A stretch of DNA of 64,000 nucleotides. Origin: Natronospira elongata. GTDB lineage: Bacteria > Pseudomonadota > Gammaproteobacteria > Natronospirales > Natronospiraceae. The stretch spans positions 62,001 to 126,000 of the forward strand of contig NZ_JAYGII010000006.1 of the NCBI RefSeq assembly GCF_034931365.1. Reading direction: 5' to 3'. The translations under genes and the position numbers were made by a program. Below the pieces are notes generated by a model, which saw only the letters and a program-made list of their open reading frames with translations, made no database searches and was not told where the DNA came from. This document shows positions 26,530 to 34,550 of this stretch, one piece after another. Every line of letters starts with the position of its first letter. Position 1 is the stretch's first letter.

Positions 26530-26703
26530 TCGGATTTGTGCCCTCTCTTGTTCTGGAGTTGGCGGCGAGTGGTCGCTTGAGGCGGGTGGTTGAAGGGGGA
26601 TGCCTGCCGGGCAAGCGGCGGCCGGCCCGATACCCTTGCCGCTGACTGTGATTCAAACGGTATTGCTCTGCAGGAAGGCTCGGAATCACCTGAAGATACG
26701 GGC

Positions 26704-26709
26704 TATAAT
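26704..26709 (+). promoter_or_regulatory. -10 element of the malic enzyme promoter
   Basis: A perfect TATAAT lies 66 bp before ATG 26775. No good -35 is seen. The rest of the 352-bp divergent gap holds the gcdH -10 and otherwise unremarkable GC-rich sequence. Confidence 0.5.
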
Positions 26710-26774
26710 TGCCACCCTTCAAACAGTCCCGGTTATCCCGGCCCGTTTACCATAGCCCCGTTTGCAGAGACCGC

Positions 26775-28067
26775 ATGAAGATACCTGAGATACTGCTCGT
26801 AGAATCCCATCACAAGCCCGGCAGCCTGGCCAAGATTCTGCAGGTGATTGGTGATTGTGGCCTTGTGGTGGAACATCTCAATGCAGTACGCCGGGAGCAG
26901 GACAAGACGGTCTGGGAAATCACCCTGGAAATGGATGAAGACGTCCATTACGGGCTCTACGAGAAGATCGAAGCCCTGCCCAATGCCCGCCTTCTGGGCA
27001 AATCAGACCGGGTCTTCAACCGCCACCGGGGGGGCAAGATCCGGATGCAGTCCCGCCTGCCGCTGGCAACCCTGCAGGAGTTGCGCGACATCTATACCCC
27101 GGGCGTGGCCCGGGTCTGCCTGGCCATTCGGGACAATCCCTGGCTGGCAAGGGAATACACCTATATCGCTCATTCGGTAGCCATCGTCACCAATGGCACC
27201 GCCATTCTCGGCCTGGGTGATATCGGGGCCGTGGCAGGCATGCCGGTGATGGAAGGCAAGGCGGCGCTGTTCGACAAGTTTGCCGGCATATCCGGCGTCC
27301 CCATCCTCATTGATGAGCGCGATCCCGATCGCATGGCGGATCTGATCAGCGCCATTGCGCCGTCCTTTGGCGCGATTCAGCTTGAGGATATTGCCGCCCC
27401 GGCCTGTTTCCGCCTGGAGGCCCTGTTGCGTGAACGGCTGGCCCAGCCGGTGCTCCATGATGATCAGCACGGCACGGCCGTGGTGACACTGGCCGCACTG
27501 ATGAGCGCCGCCAAGCGGGTGGGTCGGGAGCTGACCGATTGTGTTGTCGGACAGATCGGCCTGGGGTCGGCCGGGATTGGTATTGCCCGTCTGTTGCAGG
27601 CCTATGGCGTGGAGCAGGTAGTGGGTGCCGATCTTGACGAGACTGCGCTCGAGCGGCTGGAGTCCATGGGTGGGCGTCGCGCACAGCTGCCGGAACTGAT
27701 GGCCCAGAGCGATGTGGTGATTGCCTGTACCGGGGTTCGCGGCCTGATTCGACCGGAGTGGGTTCGTGAGGGACAGATCATCTTCGCCCTGTCCAACCCG
27801 GATGCGGAAATCGAGCCCAACGTCGCCCTGGCTCGGGGGGCCGCCTATGCCGCCGACGGCAAGGGTATCAACAATGCCCTGGGCTTTCCCGGTCTGTTCC
27901 GTGGCATTCTCGACGCCGGCGCCACCGCCTTTACCGACGAGATGCTGTTCGCTGCCGCCCAGGCCCTGTCGGCGCGGGCGCCGGAAGATGAACTGGTGCC
28001 GGATTCCCTTGACCCCAGCGTCCACCAGGCCGTGGCCGAAGCCGTGTGCGAGGCCGCATCCCGGTAA
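26775..28067 (+). CDS. NAD(P)-dependent malic enzyme with N-terminal ACT domain
   Basis: 430 residues from ATG 26775. Residues 1-75 form an ACT domain (ILLVESHHKPGSLAKILQVI), followed by a malic enzyme: DIYTPGVARVC, the catalytic Lys in VMEGKAALFDKFAG, the metal-site residues in QLEDIAAPACF, HDDQHGTAVV, and the cofactor motif GLGSAGIGIA. It converts malate to pyruvate and CO2. The ACT domain probably binds an amino acid or similar effector, giving allosteric control; that is inference from the domain family. The stop is six bases from the MITE-like element. Confidence 0.92.
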   Translation: MKIPEILLVESHHKPGSLAKILQVIGDCGLVVEHLNAVRREQDKTVWEITLEMDEDVHYGLYEKIEALPNARLLGKSDRVFNRHRGGKIRMQSRLPLATLQELRDIYTPGVARVCLAIRDNPWLAREYTYIAHSVAIVTNGTAILGLGDIGAVAGMPVMEGKAALFDKFAGISGVPILIDERDPDRMADLISAIAPSFGAIQLEDIAAPACFRLEALLRERLAQPVLHDDQHGTAVVTLAALMSAAKRVGRELTDCVVGQIGLGSAGIGIARLLQAYGVEQVVGADLDETALERLESMGGRRAQLPELMAQSDVVIACTGVRGLIRPEWVREGQIIFALSNPDAEIEPNVALARGAAYAADGKGINNALGFPGLFRGILDAGATAFTDEMLFAAAQALSARAPEDELVPDSLDPSVHQAVAEAVCEAASR

Positions 28068-28073
28068 TCATGG

Positions 28074-28347
28074 GGAACCTCTGATTAATTCATTCGCACC
28101 CGCAGCCAGCGGGATTTTCCCTCTCGCGAGGCGCGACGAGCGTAGTGTAGCGCTGTGCTACATGAGCGAGGAGCAACGAAGTCGAGAGGGAAAATCCCGC
28201 TGGCCCACAAGGGGTTAGCGCTGAGAGCGCCTGCTTCAGCGTTGCATTGCTTGCCCGTAGCGCAGAGGCTACTGTGCTGCGCAATGCGCCTTGAATCAGA
28301 CGCTCTCAGCGCCAACTGCGGGTGCGAATGAATTAATCAGAGGTTCC
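28074..28347. mobile_element. MITE-like element, 274 bp, perfect 32-bp terminal inverted repeats
   Basis: The left end 28074-28105 (starting GGAACCTCTGATTAATTC) is the exact reverse complement of 28316-28347. Inside are two large hairpins: perfect 21-bp arms at 28106-28126 and 28183-28203, and 12-bp arms at 28218-28229 and 28301-28312. Each hairpin has a smaller stem in its loop, so the whole could fold as two cruciforms. No ORF of note. A 55-bp relative with the same ends is at 60175. No matching flanking duplication is visible here. Confidence 0.88.
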
Positions 28348-28373
28348 TCAGGGCGCGGGCCGGCACCGTCTTT

Positions 28374-28847
28374 TCACCAGGGCAAGCGCCAGCGGTCGAA
28401 GCCCCGCGCCAGCAGCCAGACCAGGCCCACCGGCAGGTGCTGAATCCAGCCCGACCAGTCGGGCCGGTTGCCCTCGGCGCGGTGCCCCCGGGCCAGGAGC
28501 AGCCAGCCCGCCAGCATCAGGGCGGCGCCGGACGGTGCCAGGGCCAGTCCCTGATTGGCCAGCCAATCCACCGCCAGGATCGCCAGCAAGGCCCCCAGGG
28601 AAAAGGGGATGGCCAGAAAGGGGGACAGCAGGAAGGCATAGACCACCGCCGCCATGACCACCATCAGGCCGGCATTCAGGTGCAGGGGCACGGTGCCGGT
28701 ATCCACGGGAATATTCAGCGCCCACAGCAGAGTGAGTAGCCCGAAGGCCGTCAGGGGCAGACCCAGCAGGTGCATTCGGCGGTTGACCGGATGTTGCCGG
28801 CTGTCACCGTAGTGCCGAATCCAGGCCTGTCCTCCACGCAGCATGGC
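28374..28847 (-). CDS. Mpo1-like / DUF962 membrane protein
   Basis: 157 residues from ATG 28847, chosen because GAGAGAG lies eight bases upstream and the family normally begins as here (WIRHYGDSRQHPVNRRMHLL). An alternative ATG at 28877 would add ten residues. The conserved His residues in HPVNRRMHLLGLP match Mpo1, an iron-dependent alpha-oxidation dioxygenase of 2-hydroxy fatty acids in yeast. Four or five transmembrane helices follow. Bacterial function is unproven. Confidence 0.8.
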   Translation of the reverse strand, partial: AMLRGGQAWIRHYGDSRQHPVNRRMHLLGLPLTAFGLLTLLWALNIPVDTGTVPLHLNAGLMVVMAAVVYAFLLSPFLAIPFSLGALLAILAVDWLANQGLALAPSGAALMLAGWLLLARGHRAEGNRPDWSGWIQHLPVGLVWLLARGFDRWRLPW

Positions 28848-29005
28848 AAACGCTCTCTCTAGGGTCTGAGCCCTCATGATGCCCCAGCGGCTCTCACCTC
28901 GCACCTGGGTCACGGTATCGGGTAAAGTCCGATATCGGACCACTGCCCGCCAGAGCCGGGATGGGGAGGGGTGACCCGCACTTTCCTGGAAGGAGTCTGT
29001 GCTGC

Positions 29006-29515
29006 ATGCGCCTGTTGCGATTCATTGCCCGGTTTCCGTTTTTGAGCGAAACGCGCAAGCTGGAGCTTTATCCGCCCTTCTTCATGATGCGAATCAAGGT
29101 AGTGGAAATGCGCGAGCAATGGCGTTTCTGCCGAATTCGCTTGCCGCTCAACACCCTTTCACGCAACCCAGGCGGGACCATGTTCGGTGGTTGGCAGGCG
29201 GCGCTTGCCGATCCCATTGCCGCCCTGGCCTGTTCGCGGGTTTTTCCCGGCTATTCGGTCTGGACGCGATCCATGCACATTGATTTTCACACCGCCGGCT
29301 CCAGCAATTTGGAACTTCGCTTCGAAATGAGCCCCGAACAGGAAGACGCCATCCGCGCCCAACTGGCCAGACAGGGGCGGGCAACGCCGGAGTTTCGCTA
29401 CGGTTTCTTTCGGGAGGACGGCCGCTGTTGTTCGGTAATCCGCAACGCGGTTGCGATCCGGCCCAAGGGCTATTGCCGCGTCGACCACCAGGCGGTGGAC
29501 CTGACAGATCTTTGA
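29006..29515 (+). CDS. DUF4442 / PaaI-like hotdog-fold thioesterase family protein
   Basis: 169 residues from ATG 29006, with AAGGAGT upstream. The central segment LNTLSRNPGGTMFGGWQAAL has the Asn-x6-GTMFGG pattern of DUF4442 hotdog proteins, which resemble acyl-CoA thioesterases. Substrate unknown. It lies 24 bp upstream of the S9 peptidase lipoprotein gene and may be in the same unit. Confidence 0.8.
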   Translation: MRLLRFIARFPFLSETRKLELYPPFFMMRIKVVEMREQWRFCRIRLPLNTLSRNPGGTMFGGWQAALADPIAALACSRVFPGYSVWTRSMHIDFHTAGSSNLELRFEMSPEQEDAIRAQLARQGRATPEFRYGFFREDGRCCSVIRNAVAIRPKGYCRVDHQAVDLTDL

Positions 29516-29539
29516 GTTTCACTCAACCAAGGACAAGAC

Positions 29540-31687
29540 ATGTCTCTGCGAAAATCGCTGATCACTGTATTGCTAGCCCCGGTTTTGCTGTCGGCCTGCG
29601 CGGCCAGTCCCCAGGCCGAGCCACTCAAGGCGGAGAGCCTCTGGCATTGGTCCTGGGCGGCGGATGCCCGCCTTTCCCCGGATGGTGAGCGCCTGATTTA
29701 TGTGCGCACGGAAGTGGATCGGGAGCAGGATCGCTACCGGACCAGTCTGTGGATCAAGCACCTGGAGCAGGGGCGGCATCGTCCCCTTACCACCCACGAG
29801 GCCAACGACCGTAATCCTCGCTGGTCACCGGATGGGGAACGTATCGCCTTTCTCTCCGGTCGTCGGGACAACGGCCAGATCTGGGTCATCGACATGCAGG
29901 GGGGGGAGGCCCGCCAGCTGACCCGGGTGGAGGGTGGTGCCGGCGCCCCGCTGTGGAGTCCGGATGGTGAGAAGATCGCGTTTGCGTCCAGGGCCCTGAC
30001 CGAGGAAGAACGCGAAGCTCGGCGTGAGGAGTCTCGCGAAGCCGAGCAGCGCGAGCGTGAGGCCCGCGGTCTGGAGTCGGGCCAGCAGATGGAATCCGCG
30101 CCGGAACCGGTCGTGATCGAGGGGCTCCGTTATCAGGCGGATGGTCGTGCCGATTATCTGCCCGAAGACCCCGTCCACCTCTGGACGGTCTCGGCCGAGG
30201 ACGATGGTGACTGGCCGCGCCGCGCCACGCGGATCACCCACGGCGACCATGATCACGGCAACCCGGCCTGGTCCGGCGATGGCGATTATCTGTACTTTTC
30301 CGGCCTGCTCGAGGAGGACGCCGATTGGCGCCTGCGCGAGCGGCATATCTACCGGGTTGCGGTCGATGGTGAGCAGGACCCCGAGCAGTTGACCGAAGGG
30401 CGTCGCAACCGGGGCACGCCAAGGCCCTCGCCGGATGGAGAATGGATTGCCTTTACCGGCAGCGAGTATCGGGATACGCCCTTCAGCTATACGCTCACGG
30501 AGCTCTATGTCATGCCCGCCGACGGGGGCGAAGAGCGACTGCTGAGTGGCGATCACGACCGTGGCGTTGCCGATGGTACCAGTGGTGACATGAGTGCCCC
30601 CACCGGGGGTGGGCCCCGCCTGCAATGGGCACCGGATAGCGAATCCATCTGGTTCACCACGGCGGTGGACGGTCAGACCCAGCTCGCCCGCCGCTCCCTC
30701 GATGGCGACGCGGTAGAGCAGTTGACTAGCTACCAGGCCGGTGACCTGGCCGAATTCAGCATCGGCGGAGACCGGATCAGTTTGCTGTGGTCCTCACCGA
30801 GTCAGCCTTTCGATGTCTACCTTGCCGACGCCGGGTCCCTCGCCCAGCAGGAAGATTGGCAGCGTCTCACCCGGCTCAATGACTCTATCCTTGGCGATCG
30901 CGAACTGCCCGGCTATGAAGAGGTCTGGTACGAATCCTTTGACGGTCTCGATATCCAGGGCTGGGTGATTCGCCCGGATGACTTCGACCCGGGCCGGGAA
31001 TATCCCGCGATTCTCTATGTTCATGGCGGCCCCCACGCCATGTACGGCACCACCTTCTTTCATGAATTCCAGACACTGGCCGATGCCGGCTATGTGGTTT
31101 TGATCACCAACCCCCGGGGCTCCTCGGGCTACGGCCATGAGTTCGGCAATATCATCCAGTACGAGTATCCCGGCGATGACTACAAGGACCTCATGGCCGG
31201 TGTGGACTGGTTGCTGGAGCAGGGCTATGTGGACGCCGATCGCCTGGGCGTTACCGGTGGCAGTGGCGGTGGTCTGCTCACCGCCTGGACGGTTACCCAG
31301 ACCGACCGTTTCGCCGCGGCCGCCGCCCAGCGTTCCGTACTCAACTGGCACAGTTTTGTCGGCACCGCGGACATGAATCTGTTTTTTGTCGAGGCCTGGT
31401 TCTCCGCCCCGCCCTGGGAAGATCCGATGCAGTACCTGGAGCGTTCGCCGCTTACTTACGTGGACCAGGTCGAGACGCCCATTCTGCTGATTCACAGCGA
31501 GGAGGACTGGCGGACGCCGCTGGAGCAGACCCGGCAGTTCTACGCCCAGTTGCGGATGCAGCAAAAGCCCGCCCGCATGGTGATCTTTCCCGAGGCCAGC
31601 CATGGCTTGAGTCGCCAGGGCCCGCCGTCCCAGCGGATCCAGCGCCTAAACCATATCCGCGAGTGGTTCGACGATTACCTGCAGTGA
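29540..31687 (+). CDS. S9-family peptidase lipoprotein (acylaminoacyl/dipeptidyl peptidase-like)
   Basis: 715 residues. The lipoprotein signal (MSLRKSLITVLLAPVLLSAC) has its lipobox Cys at residue 20. A WD40/TolB-like propeller takes up residues 40-430, with repeated LSPDGERL, WSPDGERIAF and WSPDGEKIAF motifs. The catalytic hydrolase domain has Ser575 in GGSGGG and the Asp and His in SEEDWRTPL and EASHGLSR. It probably cleaves short peptides at the outer or inner membrane in the periplasm. A charged helix (about residues 154-180) interrupts the propeller. Confidence 0.94.
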   Translation: MSLRKSLITVLLAPVLLSACAASPQAEPLKAESLWHWSWAADARLSPDGERLIYVRTEVDREQDRYRTSLWIKHLEQGRHRPLTTHEANDRNPRWSPDGERIAFLSGRRDNGQIWVIDMQGGEARQLTRVEGGAGAPLWSPDGEKIAFASRALTEEEREARREESREAEQREREARGLESGQQMESAPEPVVIEGLRYQADGRADYLPEDPVHLWTVSAEDDGDWPRRATRITHGDHDHGNPAWSGDGDYLYFSGLLEEDADWRLRERHIYRVAVDGEQDPEQLTEGRRNRGTPRPSPDGEWIAFTGSEYRDTPFSYTLTELYVMPADGGEERLLSGDHDRGVADGTSGDMSAPTGGGPRLQWAPDSESIWFTTAVDGQTQLARRSLDGDAVEQLTSYQAGDLAEFSIGGDRISLLWSSPSQPFDVYLADAGSLAQQEDWQRLTRLNDSILGDRELPGYEEVWYESFDGLDIQGWVIRPDDFDPGREYPAILYVHGGPHAMYGTTFFHEFQTLADAGYVVLITNPRGSSGYGHEFGNIIQYEYPGDDYKDLMAGVDWLLEQGYVDADRLGVTGGSGGGLLTAWTVTQTDRFAAAAAQRSVLNWHSFVGTADMNLFFVEAWFSAPPWEDPMQYLERSPLTYVDQVETPILLIHSEEDWRTPLEQTRQFYAQLRMQQKPARMVIFPEASHGLSRQGPPSQRIQRLNHIREWFDDYLQ

Positions 31688-31694
31688 GCGCCGG

Positions 31695-31730
31695 GCCCTG
31701 CCGGTCGAATGGCTGGCAGGGCTTGCGTTT
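31695..31730 (+). terminator. Probable terminator after the S9 peptidase
   Basis: An 8-bp stem GCCCTGCC/GGCAGGGC with a 12-base loop is followed by TTGCGTTTT. The T-tract is imperfect. Confidence 0.6.
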
Positions 31731-31807
31731 TCGCTGGCTCGACTATGCTTGTGGGTAGGTGAGTACTCCATATGCCCCCCAAGGGGCCGGACAGGGAGAG
31801 AAAAACA

Positions 31808-32101
31808 ATGAAGCACCTGTCACCAGACCGGGTTCGTCGCCTGGTGGATTTGCAAGGGACTGGAGATGCCGATGGCCTGGCGGCCGAGCTCCGGGCACTG
31901 CCTCAGGATGCCCTGGCAGAGCTCAAGGCTCTGCTCTGGCTGGCACGGGACGATGAGTCGCCCCGCCACTGGGACGCCCTGGTCATCGAGGCCCGTTTCA
32001 AGATCGATGAAAAGACCGCAGGACTGTTTGCCGAAGACGAGCAGCTGGGCAACAGCTTGACTCGCGGTCTGGAGATTCTGGACGCCTCCGGGCGTTTGTG
32101 A
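31808..32101 (+). CDS. Small DUF3775-like protein
   Basis: 97 residues from ATG 31808, with GGGAGAG upstream. Helical and acidic; the core ELKALLWLARDDESPRHWDA resembles the DUF3775 family, whose function is unknown. The stop codon overlaps the GTG start of the next gene (GTGA), so the two are translationally coupled. Confidence 0.7.
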   Translation: MKHLSPDRVRRLVDLQGTGDADGLAAELRALPQDALAELKALLWLARDDESPRHWDALVIEARFKIDEKTAGLFAEDEQLGNSLTRGLEILDASGRL

Positions 32102-32721
32102 CCACGGGGCGACGGCGGTCGCCCGGGAGTCTTCCGGTGTCAGCCGAGCTTGACAGGCAGCGTATCCTGGATACCGCACTGGCGCTGGCCGCGGACCGCC
32201 ACTGGGAAGCGGTCCGCCTGTATGACGTCGCCGCTGTGCTGGGTGTCGGCCTGGATGCATTGCATCCCTGGTTGACAGAGAAAGAGGCGCTGGTGGATTG
32301 GTTCTGGGATCGGGCCGATGCCGATATGCTGGCCCAAAGCCAAGCCGAGGCATTCCGACAGTTGGAGTTTCCCGAGAATTTCGAGGCTTGTGTGCTGGCC
32401 TGGCTGACGCTGCCTTCCGCTTACCCCCGCAGTTTTCGTGAAATGCTTGCGGTGCGAATGGAGCCCGGACACCTGCATATCCAGCTCCCAACGCTGCTGC
32501 GAGTCAGCCGTAGCGTGCAATGGATGCGGGAGTGTTGCCGCCGGGACGCGACTTTCATGCGTCGTGCCCTGGAGGAAACCGCCTTGAGCGGGGTCTTTCT
32601 TTCCACTCTCGCGGTCTGGTGCGGGGACCGTAGCCAGGGTTTCGGGCGCAGTCATGACTTCCTGCGCGCCCGTCTTGGCAATGCGGTGGCTCTCGGCCGC
32701 CTCTGGCCTGGCGATGCGTGA
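32098..32721 (+). CDS. TetR/AcrR-like transcriptional regulator
   Basis: 207 residues with a GTG start overlapping the preceding stop. The N-terminal helix-turn-helix (RQRILDTALALAADRHWEAV, then RLYDVAAVLGVGLDALHPWL) is TetR-like. The C-terminal half is helical, with LEETALSGVFLSTLAVWCGD, and resembles the COQ9/RpsU-divergent type of TetR protein. Ligand and targets unknown. Confidence 0.75.
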   Translation: MTTGRRRSPGSLPVSAELDRQRILDTALALAADRHWEAVRLYDVAAVLGVGLDALHPWLTEKEALVDWFWDRADADMLAQSQAEAFRQLEFPENFEACVLAWLTLPSAYPRSFREMLAVRMEPGHLHIQLPTLLRVSRSVQWMRECCRRDATFMRRALEETALSGVFLSTLAVWCGDRSQGFGRSHDFLRARLGNAVALGRLWPGDA

Positions 32722-32733
32722 GATGAGGCAGCA

Positions 32734-33765
32734 TTGGATCCACTGACCCATGCCCTGAGTGGCGCCCTCGGCAATCATGTCCTGCGTCCCCGCCGTCCCG
32801 GTACCCGAGCCTTTGCGCCGGGTGAGCGTCTCCTTCTGGGGGCAATGGCTGCCCTGTTCCCGGATGTGGATTGGGTGTTGCGGCTGCTTGCGGATGAGCT
32901 TACCTACCTCAACCTTCACCGAGGCATTACCCATTCCCTGCTGATGTGGCCCCTCTGGGCCCTGCTATTGGGCTATCTGCTTGCCCGCTTCTGGCCCCAT
33001 GAACGGGATTGGCGGGATGGCTTTCGGATTTTCCTCATCGGCATGGGACTGCACATCGCCGGTGACTTCATTACCAGCTACGGCACACAGTTGTTTGCTC
33101 CTCTGTCTTCGGTACCACTGGCCTTCCCTTCCACTTTCATCATTGATCCCTGGATCAGTTTGCTGTTGCTGCTGGGCCTGGTGGCGATTTGGCGACCGTG
33201 GCCGGCCTGGCTGCCGTCGGTGTTTTTCTTCGCCTGCATCGGACTGGTGGGCCTGCAGGGGGCGCTGAAGCTGAATGCGCTTGAGCATGCCCGAGCCGAG
33301 GCGTTGGAGAAGGGCTTGCCCAATGCTCGAATCCACGCCTTGCCCCAGCCCCTCAGCCCACTTCATTGGCGACTGATCATTGAAGGCCCCGAGCTCCATT
33401 ATCTGGCCCATCTGGGCTTTTTTCGCAGGAGTGGTGGCGAGGTCACGGGAGAAAACCCCGTCGCGGTACACTGGCAAACCTTCGCTTCGGTGGACTCTCT
33501 GCGGTGGGAGCGGGTATCCCGCTTTGGGGAGGGGGAAGAACGGGCCTTCGTCGTCGAAGCCTGGCGGCGACCGGAGTTTGGTCCCTACCGCCACTTCGCG
33601 CAGCTACCCTACCTCCATGCAGTGGAGCATCACGACGGCGATCGCTGCGCCATTTTCAGCGACCTCCGCTTCCAGCTCCCGGGCTTGCCGGAACCCGCCT
33701 TTCGCTATGCCATGTGCCAGAGCCCGGGGGGCGAATGGGAAAGACGGCGGATCGGCTGGTGGTGA
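32734..33765 (+). CDS. Membrane-bound metal-dependent hydrolase (YdjM/DUF457-like)
   Basis: 343 residues from a TTG start at 32734 with GAGG just upstream. The N-terminal half has the family metal-ligand pattern (MDPLTHALSGALG, FPDVDWVLRL, HRGITHSLLMWPLW, GLHIAGDFITSYG) embedded in several transmembrane helices. A soluble C-terminal domain of about 150 residues follows. The YdjM group is annotated as putative inner-membrane hydrolase; no substrate is known. Only 12 bp separate it from the regulator. Confidence 0.88.
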   Translation: MDPLTHALSGALGNHVLRPRRPGTRAFAPGERLLLGAMAALFPDVDWVLRLLADELTYLNLHRGITHSLLMWPLWALLLGYLLARFWPHERDWRDGFRIFLIGMGLHIAGDFITSYGTQLFAPLSSVPLAFPSTFIIDPWISLLLLLGLVAIWRPWPAWLPSVFFFACIGLVGLQGALKLNALEHARAEALEKGLPNARIHALPQPLSPLHWRLIIEGPELHYLAHLGFFRRSGGEVTGENPVAVHWQTFASVDSLRWERVSRFGEGEERAFVVEAWRRPEFGPYRHFAQLPYLHAVEHHDGDRCAIFSDLRFQLPGLPEPAFRYAMCQSPGGEWERRRIGWW

Positions 33766-33773
33766 GGGCTGTC

Positions 33774-34022
33774 CTAGTCGAGCTTGAATGCGGGCCAGTC
33801 CTCCGGTCGCCCTGCCCGCGTGGCAGCGAGCAGCTGCCGGCGTTGCTGTAGCAGGGTGATGTACACGTGCCGACGAGCCTGGGTGTAGCGGTCCGCATCC
33901 ACCGGCAGTTCTGCCAGTTGATCCCGGAAATACTGAATGTCCGAAAGCACCTCGGTCTCGGTGATACAGCGGTAATCGCTGGGGTTTCGGTGGGAGTTAC
34001 AACGCGTGATCTGACGCTCCAT
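33774..34022 (-). CDS. Small conserved-looking protein, unknown
   Basis: 82 residues, soluble, mostly helical (ETEVLSDIQYFRDQLAELPV). Two Cys residues near the N-terminus (RCNSHRNPSDYRC) could bind a metal. The start has a GGAGGG-type site. I do not recognise it. Convergent with the hydrolase, with eight bases between the stops. Confidence 0.55.
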   Translation of the reverse strand: MERQITRCNSHRNPSDYRCITETEVLSDIQYFRDQLAELPVDADRYTQARRHVYITLLQQRRQLLAATRAGRPEDWPAFKLD

Positions 34023-34304
34023 GTCCCGACCCTCCTAGGCCGACCGGCCATTAGAAGACATTGATGAAGCCCGATTATAGGGAGGTGGAGCCATACAAAT
34101 GTAGGGGGGTAAGCCCGGATACCGGAAAGTCCTGCAGCAATATCAGAAATATCCTACAAGCCAGCTCCCTGTCTGGATCAGTCGCATTTGTATATACACA
34201 ACAGCAGAAACCTGCGTTTTTTAAAAAGGCTTTTTATTACAATCGCTTACGCTCCTTTGGTCGTGCTTTCCCGCCATGTGGTTGTTGCAAAAAAGTTCCA
34301 ATTC

Positions 34305-34320
34305 TGTGAACTCCGTCACA
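34305..34320 (+). promoter_or_regulatory. Perfect CRP-type operator upstream of the first subtilase
   Basis: TGTGAACTCCGTCACA matches TGTGA-N6-TCACA exactly. A -10-like TAGGGT at 34342-34347 begins 29.5 bp from the dyad centre, predicting a start near 34354 in class II geometry. The gap before it (34023-34304) is AT-richer than its surroundings and holds no convincing gene. Confidence 0.7.
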
Positions 34321-34353
34321 TCTTTCCCGCGCTTTGGCTTCTAGGGTGAAGAC

Positions 34354-34550
34354 GTGGCTCGGCACTGCGGTGCCGGGAAATCGTGGACGGAGAAATCCGC
34401 TGCGTCGGCCCCGACCAAGTCGCGGGCATTGGTGGGACACCAATGTCGGGGGCCGCAAACAAGGGACGCTTTTCTGGGTCTGCGGACCCGTTTTTTTTCA
34501 CCCAGGCCGTTCGCGACGGCGGTCGATCGGAGCAAGATCCGGAGGGTAAT
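34354..34550 (+). promoter_or_regulatory. Structured 5' leader of the first subtilase gene
   Basis: The predicted 197-nt leader contains a CGGCAC/GTGCCG hairpin (about 34360-34376) and a compound stem in which CATTGGT/ACCAATG (about 34428-34446) lies inside CCCCGAC/GTCGGGG arms. It then carries a terminator hairpin at 34476-34498 before the ribosome binding site at 34541. This arrangement suggests attenuation or a small RNA excised or terminated ahead of the protease. I find no known riboswitch core. Confidence 0.5.
34476..34498 (+). terminator. Terminator hairpin inside the subtilase leader
   Basis: GGGTC, loop TGCG, GACCC, then G and eight T residues: a canonical intrinsic terminator 52 bp upstream of the GTG start codon. 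Confidence 0.8.

Noticed and set aside
34061..34309. 82-codon frame in the AT-richer gap before the first subtilase
   Set aside because: No ribosome binding site, no domain-like pattern, and it runs into the CRP-type operator. Probably not coding.
34354..34498. c-di-GMP, glycine or cobalamin riboswitch in the protease leader
   Set aside because: None of the conserved cores of these riboswitches is present; only generic stems and a terminator are visible.
34383..34550. In-frame N-terminal extension of the first subtilase
   Set aside because: It would start at a GTG without a ribosome binding site, read through a terminator hairpin and place the signal peptide internally. GTG 34551 with GGAGGG is far better.
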